A stretch of 49,303 nucleotides of DNA from Sulfurimonadaceae bacterium (GTDB taxonomy: Bacteria; Campylobacterota; Campylobacteria; Campylobacterales; Sulfurimonadaceae), in the NCBI GenBank assembly GCA_016744905.1, contig JADGDM010000009.1, positions 1 through 49,303 of the forward strand, given 5' to 3'. The notes beneath the pieces are model-generated. The model searched no databases, was not told where the DNA came from, and saw nothing but the letters and a program-made list of their open reading frames with translations. This document shows positions 1 to 8,351 of this stretch, one piece after another. Both the position numbers and the translations under genes were made by a program. Position 1 is the stretch's first letter, and the number at the start of each line of letters is the position of its first letter.

Positions 1-30
1 GAATGTAGGTCGCTGCCTAGTTTTTGGTTT
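1..30. repeat. Direct repeat, copy 1
   Basis: This 30-bp unit starts GAATGTAGGTCGCTGCCTAG and continues with a T-rich tail; it recurs exactly at 193-222. Inside it TAGG and CCTA can pair around a 6-nt loop and are followed by G and five T, so each copy could act as a weak terminator, or the unit may be a member of a dispersed repeat family. Two copies 192 bp apart are too few and too widely spaced for a CRISPR array. Confidence 0.75.
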
Positions 31-192
31 ATTCAATTACTTACTTCAAACTTCACAAACAAATCAAATCATAAATTACTTACTTAATCAAAACAATTAA
101 TATTTACTTGTTATTAGTTTACTAATCTTTCGTTACTCATAACAAAACGCAATCTTGTTGCCTTTTTTTATGAGATATCGTTTCAGGTGTGG

Positions 193-222
193 GAATGTAG
201 GTCGCTGCCTAGTTTTTGGTTT
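193..222. repeat. Direct repeat, copy 2
   Basis: Second exact copy of the unit at 1-30. It is followed at 235-244 by a degenerate partial copy (GTGTAGGTC), which hints at an older expansion or slipped duplication. Function unknown. Confidence 0.75.
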
Positions 223-266
223 TTCTGTATTGGGGTGTAGGTCTTGGTATGTATTTTTAATATTGA

Positions 267-308
267 TTGATGTCTATCATCACTTTATTTTTCTAGTTAT
301 GTTATATT
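267..308 (+). promoter_or_regulatory. FNR/CRP-family box with -10 element
   Basis: Positions 267-280 read TTGATGTCTATCAT, which matches nine of ten fixed bases of the FNR consensus TTGAT-N4-ATCAA. A -10-like TATATT sits at 303-308. With a start site about 7 nt after the hexamer (near 315), the dyad is centred near -41.5, the classical position for a class II activator of the CRP/FNR family. This suggests, but does not prove, oxygen- or redox-dependent activation of the gene at 330. Confidence 0.45.
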
Positions 309-329
309 GTCGCAATTTTAGGAGCTAAT

Positions 330-926
330 ATGAAATATCCAGATTTTTTTAATGATGTCGAAACAATTACTATGCTTGATCCACTATCAAAAGTTTTAGG
401 TAGCTTGGAAAATGGTTTGTGTGAGTTTACTTATTTAGATTCAGTGAAGGCAGCTGGACATAGTTGTCCAACGGTTGGTGGAGCTTATTTAATGACGTCA
501 CGTGCATTGCGTACACTTTATCCAGATAGTATGCCTATACGTGGCCAAATAAAAGTTGAGTTCTCTGAATCTATGGAAGAGGGCGTTGCTGGTGTTATTG
601 GGAATGTTGTTTCTAACATTACTGGGGCAACTGATAAAAGTGGTTTTAAAGGTCTCAATGGAAACTTTGCACGTCACTCTTTGATGTCTTTTAATGCAGA
701 TGTGAATGCCTCAGCGCGCTATACGCGTTTAGATACAAATACAAGTATAGAAGTAGTGTATAATCCCTCTTCAGTAATGCCAGATCCTGAAATGCAAGGC
801 TATATGAAAAAGGTACTAAGTGGTAGTGCTAATGAAGAGGATATTAAAACTTTTGGAACGCTTTGGCAAGAGAGAGTAAAAAGAATAATGATTGATAATA
901 GTGATAAGGTTATTATAGTTAAATAG
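330..926 (+). CDS. FmdE-like protein
   Basis: A 198-residue soluble protein without signal peptide or membrane segment. Residues 42-56 contain AGHSCPTVGGAYLM, which resembles the GHxCPG signature of the FmdE family (formylmethanofuran dehydrogenase subunit E domain), where His and Cys help bind metal. A downstream GATDKSGFKGLNG stretch (99-111) fits the glycine-rich part of that fold. FmdE-like proteins occur widely outside methanogens, often tied to molybdenum or redox metabolism, with poorly defined roles. The AGGAG at 320-324 supports the ATG at 330. It stands alone, convergent to the nuo operon, behind a possible FNR box. The family assignment is by motif only; treat the function as unknown. 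Confidence 0.55.
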   Translation: MKYPDFFNDVETITMLDPLSKVLGSLENGLCEFTYLDSVKAAGHSCPTVGGAYLMTSRALRTLYPDSMPIRGQIKVEFSESMEEGVAGVIGNVVSNITGATDKSGFKGLNGNFARHSLMSFNADVNASARYTRLDTNTSIEVVYNPSSVMPDPEMQGYMKKVLSGSANEEDIKTFGTLWQERVKRIMIDNSDKVIIVK

Positions 927-928
927 TT

Positions 929-950
929 ATCTTCTCTAGTTAGAGAAGAT
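929..950. terminator. Shared bidirectional hairpin between convergent genes
   Basis: ATCTTCTCTA (929-938), a GT loop and TAGAGAAGAT (941-950) form a perfect 10-bp stem. It begins just after the stop codon of the FmdE-like gene and contains the last codons and stop of nuoN on the other strand. The flanks are AT-rich but lack a long T run, so termination strength is uncertain. Confidence 0.5.
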
Positions 951-2435
951 ATAAAGTGATTCGATTACTAAGTGTGTGATATCTGTAATGGCATTGGCAC
1001 CTGGCATAAAACTGACCAGACCTGTTCCAATCCCTCCCCATAAAACCGCAACACTACTAAGCATAATAAATAAGAAACTATATGCCTCTCCATAAACTAC
1101 CTTTTCACCTTCTGCTTCATAAAAGTAGAGCATACTAATAACTTTAAAATAATAGTAGATAGATACAAAAGCAGCCAGTATTCCAAGCAGTGCTAAAAGT
1201 GTGTAGCCTGCTTCAATAGCACTGGTGAAAATATAGAACTTACCTAAAAAACCAATCGTTGAAGGGAAACCTGCGAGAGAAAGCATAAAAACAGTGAGTG
1301 CTGCACTTAAAAAAGGGTGTTGTCTCCCTAAACCTTTAAGTGAATCATAGGAAATCTCTTTTTCTACTCCATTTGAAATATAAGCCAATATTCCCAATGC
1401 ACCAGTGGCACTGATAAAATATGCGATAAGGTAAAAGAGGATACTTTGTGTGGCGTAGGTTCCAATCTCTCCAATAGAGCTAAGTCCAATAAGCAGATAA
1501 CCACTATGTACAATCGATGAAGCGGCGAGCATACGTTTGATGTTAGTCTGCACCATAGCTAAGAGAGATCCAGAAACAAGTGTAAGAATTGCAGAAGCAA
1601 CGATGAGAGGATCATAAAAATCCTTTATTTGTGCAAAGATACCGATAAATAGTCTTAGTGCAATGGCAAAAATAGCAATTTTAAACGTACCGGCCATAAA
1701 TGCTGTGATAGGTAAAGAAGCTCCTTCATATACATCTAAAACCCAAGCTCCAAAAGGCATGGCTGCAATCTTAAACATGATAGTTATCATTAATAATAGA
1801 CCACCTGCAACTATGAGATATATCTCTGAAATAGGATGGGTATACATAAACATGGCTATTTGATTAAAATGTGTTGAACCGACTTGTGCGTAGATGAGCA
1901 TCAGTCCTAAAAGATAAAATGAGCCTGCAAAAGAGCCAAGAAGTAAGTATTTAAAAAATGCTTCACTGGCACGTAGACTATGATGATGTATACCAACTAA
2001 GACATAAACGGATAGTGAGGCAATTTCGAGGGCAATAAAAGCACTTAAAAGCTCATTTGTCATGGCAAGCAGTATCATTCCAAAGAGTGAAAATAGAATG
2101 AGGCTAAAGGACTCTGGTGTGAATATATCTGATTTATAGATGTAAGACTTTCCAATACTTAATGATAGGAATGTTCCTAGAATAAAAAGTAATATAAAGA
2201 GGGTACTGTAGGTATCATAGATGAGCATTTCATTGAAAAGTTCTTTAAAAAGAAGTGTACTATGTGCCGTAGACAAGTCAGCACTTAATAGATAAACTAA
2301 TATTAAGAGGGTTATGACCGTTAAGCGATAGCCAATTTTTTTAGAATAGTACTTGGTTGTTCCCAGTAGTAAGATAAATAGTGCTGTAAATACAGGAACA
2401 GCAAGTATGATAATAATTGCAGGTAATCCAAACAT
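936..2435 (-). CDS. nuoN: NADH-quinone oxidoreductase subunit N
   Basis: This 499-residue polytopic inner-membrane protein is one of the three Mrp antiporter-like proton pumps of complex I. Roughly 14 hydrophobic helices are visible, and the conserved core around residues 220-235 (FKIAAMPFGAWVLDVYEG) carries the lysine and the PFxxWxxDVYEG signature typical of NuoN. Its start codon overlaps the nuoM stop as TAATG, and an AAGGAG lies at the right distance upstream. It is the last gene of the operon, as in most nuo clusters. Identification is secure; no anomaly is seen. Confidence 0.96.
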   Translation of the reverse strand: MFGLPAIIIILAVPVFTALFILLLGTTKYYSKKIGYRLTVITLLILVYLLSADLSTAHSTLLFKELFNEMLIYDTYSTLFILLFILGTFLSLSIGKSYIYKSDIFTPESFSLILFSLFGMILLAMTNELLSAFIALEIASLSVYVLVGIHHHSLRASEAFFKYLLLGSFAGSFYLLGLMLIYAQVGSTHFNQIAMFMYTHPISEIYLIVAGGLLLMITIMFKIAAMPFGAWVLDVYEGASLPITAFMAGTFKIAIFAIALRLFIGIFAQIKDFYDPLIVASAILTLVSGSLLAMVQTNIKRMLAASSIVHSGYLLIGLSSIGEIGTYATQSILFYLIAYFISATGALGILAYISNGVEKEISYDSLKGLGRQHPFLSAALTVFMLSLAGFPSTIGFLGKFYIFTSAIEAGYTLLALLGILAAFVSIYYYFKVISMLYFYEAEGEKVVYGEAYSFLFIMLSSVAVLWGGIGTGLVSFMPGANAITDITHLVIESLYIFSN

Positions 2436-3901
2436 TATTTAGCTCCTTGAATAGTTGCAGTTTTAGATATTGAGTCTAAGGCAGTTGGTTCTATTTGCTT
2501 TAAAAAATAATTAGGAAATACACCCATGATAACGATGAGTATTGCTATTGGTATCAGTGCAATTAACTCACTTTTACTTAAATCATAAAAATTTTCAGTC
2601 GCACTTTGTACTTTCGAATAGATGGTCTTTTGTAACATTGTAAAGACAAAAAGTATGGCTACCAATATAGAAGTGGCGCTGATAAAACCAACATAGATAT
2701 TGTAATTAAATGCACCTAGAATGATAAGTACTTCGGACACAAAACCAGCTGTCCCTGGAATTCCTACTGTTGAGAGTGCAAAAAATGCAAAGAGAAAACC
2801 AAATTGTGGTGCTTGTTTAGCTATTCCACCAAGCGCCTCAAGAGAGTGTGTCTTGGTTCTTTCATAAAGCATTCCGACCATCAAAAATAGTCCTGCACTG
2901 GAAAGTGCATGGGCAACAATAAAATAAGAAGAGCCTAGCAGCCCATAGACATCATAAATAAAGATACCCACTACAATAAGAGAGAGATGTGAAGCCGAAG
3001 AGAAGGCAAATAGACGTTTTAGATGACTTTGATGCATCGCCAGTATTCCAAAATAGATTAATCCAAAGAGACCCAGTATAATAAAGTACAGTGATAACTC
3101 ATTTGAAGTTGTCTCAAAGAGTGTAAATAAAAATCTCCACATGGCGTAAACACCGAGCTTTGCCATCAGTGCAGACATAACAACTACGGCTCCAGTTGAA
3201 GCAGAACGATAGGTGTCACTTAACCAAGTATGGAAAGGGAAAAGAGGTACTTTAATGGCAAAAGCAAGCATAAAAGCAAGAAATGTAAATAGAGACTCTT
3301 TTTCACTCAATACTACTTGACTCATATCATTAAGGGCAAAACTATATTCGCCAAATTGATTTTTATAAGCAATAGCTAAAAAGAGAATACCCAGTAACAT
3401 GATTAATGAACCAAAAATAGTATAAAGCGTGAACTTCATAGAGATAAAACTATTACGTCCATATCCGTATAGTCCAATCATAAAAAATATTGGCAGCAAC
3501 ATGGTTTCCCAAAAGAGATAAAAGAGCATTAAATCTAAAGAAAGTGCCGCACCCATTATTCCTCCTTGTGCAAGAAGGAGGTTCAACCAAAAACCTTTTT
3601 TATCACGATTAATGAGACCGATACCAATAAGTGGCATTAAAAGAGCCACCATCATTACCAAACCTAAAGAGACGCCATCAAGACCAATATGATAAGAGAT
3701 ACCATAACTCTTAATCCACGCATATTGTTCCACAAATTGAAGGGAAGAAATGGCTTGAAAGTCAGAGTAAACTTTTAGTGAAAGCAAAGCGACTATAGTA
3801 GAAGCAAGAAGTGAAATTATTTTAGTAATTCTCAAAGATAAGGGAATTATAAACAGTAAAATAGAGGTGATGATAGGAATAAAAATCATTAGACTAAGCA
3901 T
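2435..3901 (-). CDS. nuoM: NADH-quinone oxidoreductase subunit M
   Basis: A 488-residue membrane subunit with about 14 transmembrane helices, homologous to Mrp antiporters and forming one proton channel of the complex I membrane arm. Visible marks are YHIGLDGVSLGLV near residue 70, the pump core FAIKVPLFPFHTWLSDTY (about 217-234), with the conserved lysine and HTWL, and the glutamate in LFYLFWETMLLPIFFMIG around residue 130-145. The ATG overlaps the nuoL stop by one base (TAATG), which implies translational coupling. Length and order are typical. Confidence 0.97.
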   Translation of the reverse strand: MLSLMIFIPIITSILLFIIPLSLRITKIISLLASTIVALLSLKVYSDFQAISSLQFVEQYAWIKSYGISYHIGLDGVSLGLVMMVALLMPLIGIGLINRDKKGFWLNLLLAQGGIMGAALSLDLMLFYLFWETMLLPIFFMIGLYGYGRNSFISMKFTLYTIFGSLIMLLGILFLAIAYKNQFGEYSFALNDMSQVVLSEKESLFTFLAFMLAFAIKVPLFPFHTWLSDTYRSASTGAVVVMSALMAKLGVYAMWRFLFTLFETTSNELSLYFIILGLFGLIYFGILAMHQSHLKRLFAFSSASHLSLIVVGIFIYDVYGLLGSSYFIVAHALSSAGLFLMVGMLYERTKTHSLEALGGIAKQAPQFGFLFAFFALSTVGIPGTAGFVSEVLIILGAFNYNIYVGFISATSILVAILFVFTMLQKTIYSKVQSATENFYDLSKSELIALIPIAILIVIMGVFPNYFLKQIEPTALDSISKTATIQGAK

Positions 3902-5787
3902 TACATTGCCTCCAGTGCAAAATAGAGATAAATAAAGAGGCCACTAAGTCCAAAGACCATAAATAGAGCATACAAACGTACACTTCCATCATAAATAAGG
4001 CGATAATATGAGGCTATATAATAATAAAGCGCAATAGTTCGGTGGATTGAACTGTCAATAATTTTATGATTAATATATACGTCGAAACCTTTACTCATTT
4101 TATACAGTGGTTTCACAAACAAGATATGATAAAGCTCATCAATATAGAATTTATTACTAATGATTTTTTGATATCTATATTTGTCTACATCCTCTCTAGT
4201 TGCAGTCGCTGAACCGTATTTAAGATAGGCTACAAAGATAGCTACAAAGATGAAAAATGTATTAAGTCCTATGAGGGTGAACTCTGTGGTATGGTCTAGA
4301 AATTCGCGAATATCTGGAAGATTTAACCAAATACTGATAGATTCTGAACCACCAAAAGAACTAGGGACATTTAAAAATCCACTAAGGATAACACCTACAG
4401 CCAGTAAAGCAATAGGTATAATCATAGTTTTAGAAACAGCAACTGCTTTAATTTTCTCTTCTCCATAAAAGACAAAGAACAGCATTCTAAACATATAAAA
4501 TGCGGTGAGTATTGAAGTGAAGAGTGCGATACCATAGATGATATATGCATCACTGGCAAAGATATGACCCATGATGGCGTCTTTAGAAAAGAAACCATTA
4601 AGTGGAGCAATAGCACTGATTGATAGTGAAGCTATGAGCATCATTATAAAAAGCATTGGTAGGCTTTTACGTAAACCACCCATCTTTCTTATATCTTGTT
4701 CGTGATGCAGACTCATGATAATCGCCCCTGCACCCATAAAGAGAAGGGCTTTGAAAAAGGCATGTGTAAAGACATGGAAGATAGCAAATGAGTAAGCGCC
4801 TAAACCCTCAGCCATAAACATATATCCCAATTGTGACATAGTAGAGTAAGCAAGTATCTTTTTGATATCAAACTCTCGACTTGCCATAAGCGCAGCAATC
4901 AGCGCACTGAATGCACCAATATAAGCGATAAAAAGTGAAACACTCTCACTCATAGCATAGAGGTCACTGAAACGTGCCAGCATATAGACACCAGCTGTTA
5001 CCATCGTTGCGGCGTGAATGAGTGCAGAAACTGGAGTTGGCCCCGCCATCGCATCTGGTAACCAGACATAAAGTGGAAATTGAGCAGATTTACCCATCGC
5101 CCCTACAAAAAGAAGGGCTGCAATTAAATTAATACGTTCAGCACTCATCTCATGTAGATGCAGTTCAATCGTGCTAAAACTAAAACCATACTCTCCTATA
5201 CTGATAAAAAGTAACATCAGCGCGCTAAGAAATCCAAAGTCGCCTATTCGGTTTAAAATAAATGCTTTATTTCCTGCGGCAACATTTTTAGCATCTTCAT
5301 AATAGAAACTAATTAGTGCATACGAAGATAATCCTACACCTTCCCAACCTAAAAACATCATGATTGGGTTGTCTCCCAATACGAGCAGAAACATAAAAAA
5401 CATAAAGAGATTAAAGAGTGCAAAAAAACGTGGATACGAACTGTCATCTTTCATATAACCCAGTGCATAGACATGAATTAAAAATCCAACGGGTGCAACA
5501 AACAGCAGCATCAGAGAGCTTAGTGCATCAAGGTGTAGTGAAAATGGGATATGAAAAGCAGAAACAGATAACCAAGTAAATATTTCAGAATGAATATCGA
5601 TGCCATTAAAGTAATTTTCATAAATAAGTATAAGTGCTAAAAAAGCAGAGAGTAATGGTGCAAAAATAGCAAGTATAGAGTAAATTATTTTTGGTGAACT
5701 TGGTTGTGCCAGTGCAATTATTGCTATAAATAGTGCACTAAAAAATGGTGCTAAAAGTAATATATTTAATAAAATATCAAGAGGCAT
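3901..5787 (-). CDS. nuoL: NADH-quinone oxidoreductase subunit L
   Basis: At 628 residues this is the distal proton-pumping subunit. The core is the usual 14-helix antiporter fold, with LGWEGVGLSSYALI (about 148-161) and GKSAQFPLYVWLPDAMAGPTPVSALIHAATMV (about 234-265), the canonical NuoL signature including the pump lysine and the HAATMV helix. The C-terminal ~130 residues contain a long amphipathic stretch and a final membrane anchor, consistent with the lateral helix that runs along the membrane arm. A strong AGGAGA precedes the ATG. It overlaps the end of nuoK by 11 bp. Confidence 0.97.
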   Translation of the reverse strand: MPLDILLNILLLAPFFSALFIAIIALAQPSSPKIIYSILAIFAPLLSAFLALILIYENYFNGIDIHSEIFTWLSVSAFHIPFSLHLDALSSLMLLFVAPVGFLIHVYALGYMKDDSSYPRFFALFNLFMFFMFLLVLGDNPIMMFLGWEGVGLSSYALISFYYEDAKNVAAGNKAFILNRIGDFGFLSALMLLFISIGEYGFSFSTIELHLHEMSAERINLIAALLFVGAMGKSAQFPLYVWLPDAMAGPTPVSALIHAATMVTAGVYMLARFSDLYAMSESVSLFIAYIGAFSALIAALMASREFDIKKILAYSTMSQLGYMFMAEGLGAYSFAIFHVFTHAFFKALLFMGAGAIIMSLHHEQDIRKMGGLRKSLPMLFIMMLIASLSISAIAPLNGFFSKDAIMGHIFASDAYIIYGIALFTSILTAFYMFRMLFFVFYGEEKIKAVAVSKTMIIPIALLAVGVILSGFLNVPSSFGGSESISIWLNLPDIREFLDHTTEFTLIGLNTFFIFVAIFVAYLKYGSATATREDVDKYRYQKIISNKFYIDELYHILFVKPLYKMSKGFDVYINHKIIDSSIHRTIALYYYIASYYRLIYDGSVRLYALFMVFGLSGLFIYLYFALEAM

Positions 5788-6085
5788 TCTTTTCTCCTAA
5801 TAGATTAAAGATATCGGCATCAAGTGAACGTTTATTTCTAAAGAGCACAACAAAAAGTGCCATAAATAGTGCGGCTTCTGCTGCAGCTATAGCGATAATC
5901 ATTAAAACAATAACTTGACCTTCATTGCTTTGTAAAGTATTTGAGATAGCAACCAAAGAGATATTTACAGCGTTGAGTAGTAACTCAATTGACATATAAA
6001 TAACAATAATATTTTTTCGGCTCAAAACACCAATAATTCCAATACTAAAGAGAATAACGCTCAGTGTTAGGTAGTTACTTAACAT
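5777..6085 (-). CDS. nuoK: NADH-quinone oxidoreductase subunit K
   Basis: A 102-residue protein with three transmembrane helices. Acidic residues buried in helices 2 and 3 (Glu in MSIELLLNAVN and in AIAAAEAALFMALFVVLFR) are the proton-path glutamates of this subunit family. The start chosen is the ATG at 6085, because AAGGAGG lies about 8 nt upstream; an earlier in-frame start at 6115 would add ten charged residues with no family counterpart. It overlaps nuoJ upstream and nuoL downstream by about 11 bp each. Confidence 0.95.
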   Translation of the reverse strand: MLSNYLTLSVILFSIGIIGVLSRKNIIVIYMSIELLLNAVNISLVAISNTLQSNEGQVIVLMIIAIAAAEAALFMALFVVLFRNKRSLDADIFNLLGEKNAS

Positions 6086-6584
6086 CTTTGTCCTCCTTTG
6101 CCAAACTGACTGCACCGATAAGGGAGACGAGTAGTAAGATAGATATCAATTCAAAAACAAGAAGATAGTCATTGAAAATGACACTACCGATATCTTTTAT
6201 TCCTCCAAAGAGATCGTAAGGAAGTGCTTGATCAACTAAAGGACTTTTATTAATCAAGCTTATGAGTACAACAGTAAAAGGTAAAACGGCGAGTGTACTA
6301 AATGTTATATCTCTTTTTTTATGTGGCTCATCAGGCAGATTCTTGTCTTGAATATTTAAAAACATAATGATAAATAAAATCAAGGCTAAAATAGCACCAG
6401 CGTAGATTATAATCTGAGTAGCAAATAAGAAGCTACTTCCTTGTAGGGCAAATAGTGCCGCTATAGAGACTAAGGTGACGATAAAACTAAGAGCTGCGTC
6501 AATAGGACGACGTGCGCTTATTAAAACTAAGGCACTCACCAATATCAGCGCGCTGAGTATATAAAATAGAACCTCATTTAGCAT
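6075..6584 (-). CDS. nuoJ: NADH-quinone oxidoreductase subunit J
   Basis: A 169-residue membrane subunit with five hydrophobic helices. The central stretch FATQIIIYAGAILALILFIIMFLN (about 62-85) matches the pi-bulged helix 3 of NuoJ (consensus Q-x2-VYVGAVxVLFLFVVMxLN) that moves during the coupling cycle. The ATG at 6584 is preferred over one eight codons upstream since a GGAG lies just before it and the family starts at the first hydrophobic helix. The first helix encodes Ser-Ala-Leu through a copy of the dispersed CAGCGCGCTG palindrome at 6546-6555. The gene overlaps nuoI by 11 bp. Confidence 0.95.
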   Translation of the reverse strand: MLNEVLFYILSALILVSALVLISARRPIDAALSFIVTLVSIAALFALQGSSFLFATQIIIYAGAILALILFIIMFLNIQDKNLPDEPHKKRDITFSTLAVLPFTVVLISLINKSPLVDQALPYDLFGGIKDIGSVIFNDYLLVFELISILLLVSLIGAVSLAKEDKDVK

Positions 6585-7089
6585 GGCTGTTCTCCGATCC
6601 AAAAGCACCTTTGATGCTCAAAAGTTTCTCTTTGTCATATATAAAATCTTTTCGCTCGCGTTCGATGATGCTAAAAATACCGCTATCCATTCTAATGGCA
6701 TCACAAGGACAAGCTTCCACGCAGTAGCCACAAAAGATACATTCAAGTAAATCAATCTCAAACTTTTGAGGCATCTTCTCATCTATGTTGTCTTCTCTTA
6801 GCGTAGCTACAATATTGATACACTCCGCAGGACAAGCTGTCGCACACATAAAACAAGCTACACAGGCAATACTGTCATCAGCGCGCTTAGTCAGACGATG
6901 AACGCCTCTATATCGCGGTGTAATATCAGAAGGCATTTGTTCAGGATAACAAACATCTTGCATGTCATTGATATTACTGATATTTTTAGTAAAGTGACTC
7001 AGAGTTACTTTCATTCCTGCAAAGATAGCAGGAAGATACATCTTCTCTTTTAATGTATCACCATGTCTATGGACTACTTTTACACCCAT
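6574..7089 (-). CDS. nuoI: NADH-quinone oxidoreductase subunit I (8Fe ferredoxin)
   Basis: A 171-residue peripheral-arm subunit carrying clusters N6a and N6b. Two [4Fe-4S] motifs are intact: CVACFMCATACPAEC (about 77-91) and CIFCGYCVEACP (about 118-129). They relay electrons from NuoG to NuoB. The start at 7089 shares one base with the nuoH stop (TAATG) and follows AGGAG; a longer frame from 7161 would read into nuoH without a ribosome binding site and is rejected. Length is close to the usual 160-180 residues. Confidence 0.96.
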   Translation of the reverse strand: MGVKVVHRHGDTLKEKMYLPAIFAGMKVTLSHFTKNISNINDMQDVCYPEQMPSDITPRYRGVHRLTKRADDSIACVACFMCATACPAECINIVATLREDNIDEKMPQKFEIDLLECIFCGYCVEACPCDAIRMDSGIFSIIERERKDFIYDKEKLLSIKGAFGSENSHAK

Positions 7090-8351
7090 TAATTGACTCC
7101 TATGATGACGATTGCCGTAATGACAATATTTAAAATTGCAAGTGGAAGTAAAATATTCCATCCCAATTTTTGTGTTTGATCGTATCTAAAACGTGGAAAA
7201 GTCCAACGCACCCAGATATAGATAAAGTGTAGAGTGAATATTTTAGCGGCAAAGATACTAAACTGAATTAACATCACCCCGATATGTTTCTGATCATCAG
7301 AATAGCCTGCGTAGATAGAGTAGGCAATCAATGAAAAAAGTGAGAGTGAAAAAAGAACAATGGTAACCGCATAAATTTTTGTCTCGCGCTTACTTTTTTC
7401 ATTATAAGAATTATTTCGACGCATCCAACGTAAAAACAGAAACATAAAAATGAGTCCAAATCCGATAATCACACCACTTAAAATATCAAAGTGTGTTATT
7501 AAGTCTTGTGTTGTGAGCCAAGGGAGTTGATAACCACCAAAAAAGAGTGTTACCATCAGCGCGCCAGAAGCAGCCATGGCAATATACTCCGCTACAAAAA
7601 AGAGTCCAAATTTCATCGCACCATATTCAGTATGATAACCTGCAACAATCTCACTCTCTCCCTCAGCCGCGTCAAAAGGCGCACGATTGGTTTCTGCAAA
7701 TGAGGTGATGACAAATATCAATGTGGCTAAGGGTTGCATGATGATACCCCACGCCGGTATAAACCCAAAAAATGTCTGAGACTGATAGGTGACAATATCA
7801 TTTAGATGAATGGAGTTATATGTTAGTAGTAGTGAGACAATAGCCAATCCCATAGAAACTTCATAAGAGATAACTTGCGCGCTGGCACGTAGTGAACCTA
7901 GTATGGCGTATTTAGAGTGACTCGCCCAACCACCGATGATAATGCCGTAAACACTTAGACCTGCAAAGGCGATAAACCATAATATACCCAAATCGGTTGG
8001 TAGAGCTTGCATCACATATGAGGTGCCATTTAGCTCAAGATTATCGGCATACGGGATGACCATAAAGGTCAAAAACGAGGCGATGAAAATTAGTGATGGC
8101 GCAACAAGATAATAAAATCTATTTTTAATATGTGAAGGGGCAACTTCTTCTTTAAAAACAAGTTTCATCATGTCCGCAATGGACTGGATGATTCCCGCAA
8201 GACGAATACCTCCAACATGACAGCGATTTGGTCCATACCTATCTTGAATCAGTGCCGCAATTCTTCTTTCCATCCATACCAGCAGAGGTACAGTAGCTAG
8301 GGAGAAGAGTAGGGTGAGGATAAAAGGAGTTAAGATGAGTAACTCATGCAT
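7089..8351 (-). CDS. nuoH: NADH-quinone oxidoreductase subunit H
   Basis: A 420-residue membrane subunit with about eight to nine helices that forms, with NuoB and NuoCD, the quinone chamber. The signature VWMERRIAALIQDRYGPNR (about 25-43) and the acidic loop FVITSFAETNRAPFDAAEGESEIVAGYHTEY (about 214-244) are both present; the latter holds the glutamates at the quinone-cavity/E-channel entrance. The family is usually about 325-350 residues, so this version is somewhat long, with extra residues around 308-345 between late helices. It overlaps the end of nuoG by 8 bp. Confidence 0.96.
   Translation of the reverse strand: MHELLILTPFILTLLFSLATVPLLVWMERRIAALIQDRYGPNRCHVGGIRLAGIIQSIADMMKLVFKEEVAPSHIKNRFYYLVAPSLIFIASFLTFMVIPYADNLELNGTSYVMQALPTDLGILWFIAFAGLSVYGIIIGGWASHSKYAILGSLRASAQVISYEVSMGLAIVSLLLTYNSIHLNDIVTYQSQTFFGFIPAWGIIMQPLATLIFVITSFAETNRAPFDAAEGESEIVAGYHTEYGAMKFGLFFVAEYIAMAASGALMVTLFFGGYQLPWLTTQDLITHFDILSGVIIGFGLIFMFLFLRWMRRNNSYNEKSKRETKIYAVTIVLFSLSLFSLIAYSIYAGYSDDQKHIGVMLIQFSIFAAKIFTLHFIYIWVRWTFPRFRYDQTQKLGWNILLPLAILNIVITAIVIIGVN

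Larger units (their letters stand above)
1..329. other. Gene-free region at left edge
   Basis: No convincing coding frame is visible. The stretch is strongly AT-rich and holds two copies of a 30-bp direct repeat (1-30 and 193-222), a shorter echo of it near 236-242 (TGTAGGTC), an FNR-like dyad at 267-280, a -10-like hexamer at 303-308 and the ribosome binding site of the downstream gene at 320-324. What lies to the left of position 1 is unknown, so the first repeat copy may be longer or belong to a larger array. Confidence 0.7.

Noticed and set aside
1-222. Possible CRISPR array from the repeated 30-bp unit
   Set aside because: Only two copies with a 162-bp interval, no regular spacer length and no cas gene in the window.
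7089-7161. Upstream extension of nuoI by 24 codons
   Set aside because: The extension reads into nuoH without a ribosome binding site and is rich in Cys, His and Asn unlike NuoI N termini; the ATG at 7089 has AGGAG and a TAATG junction.
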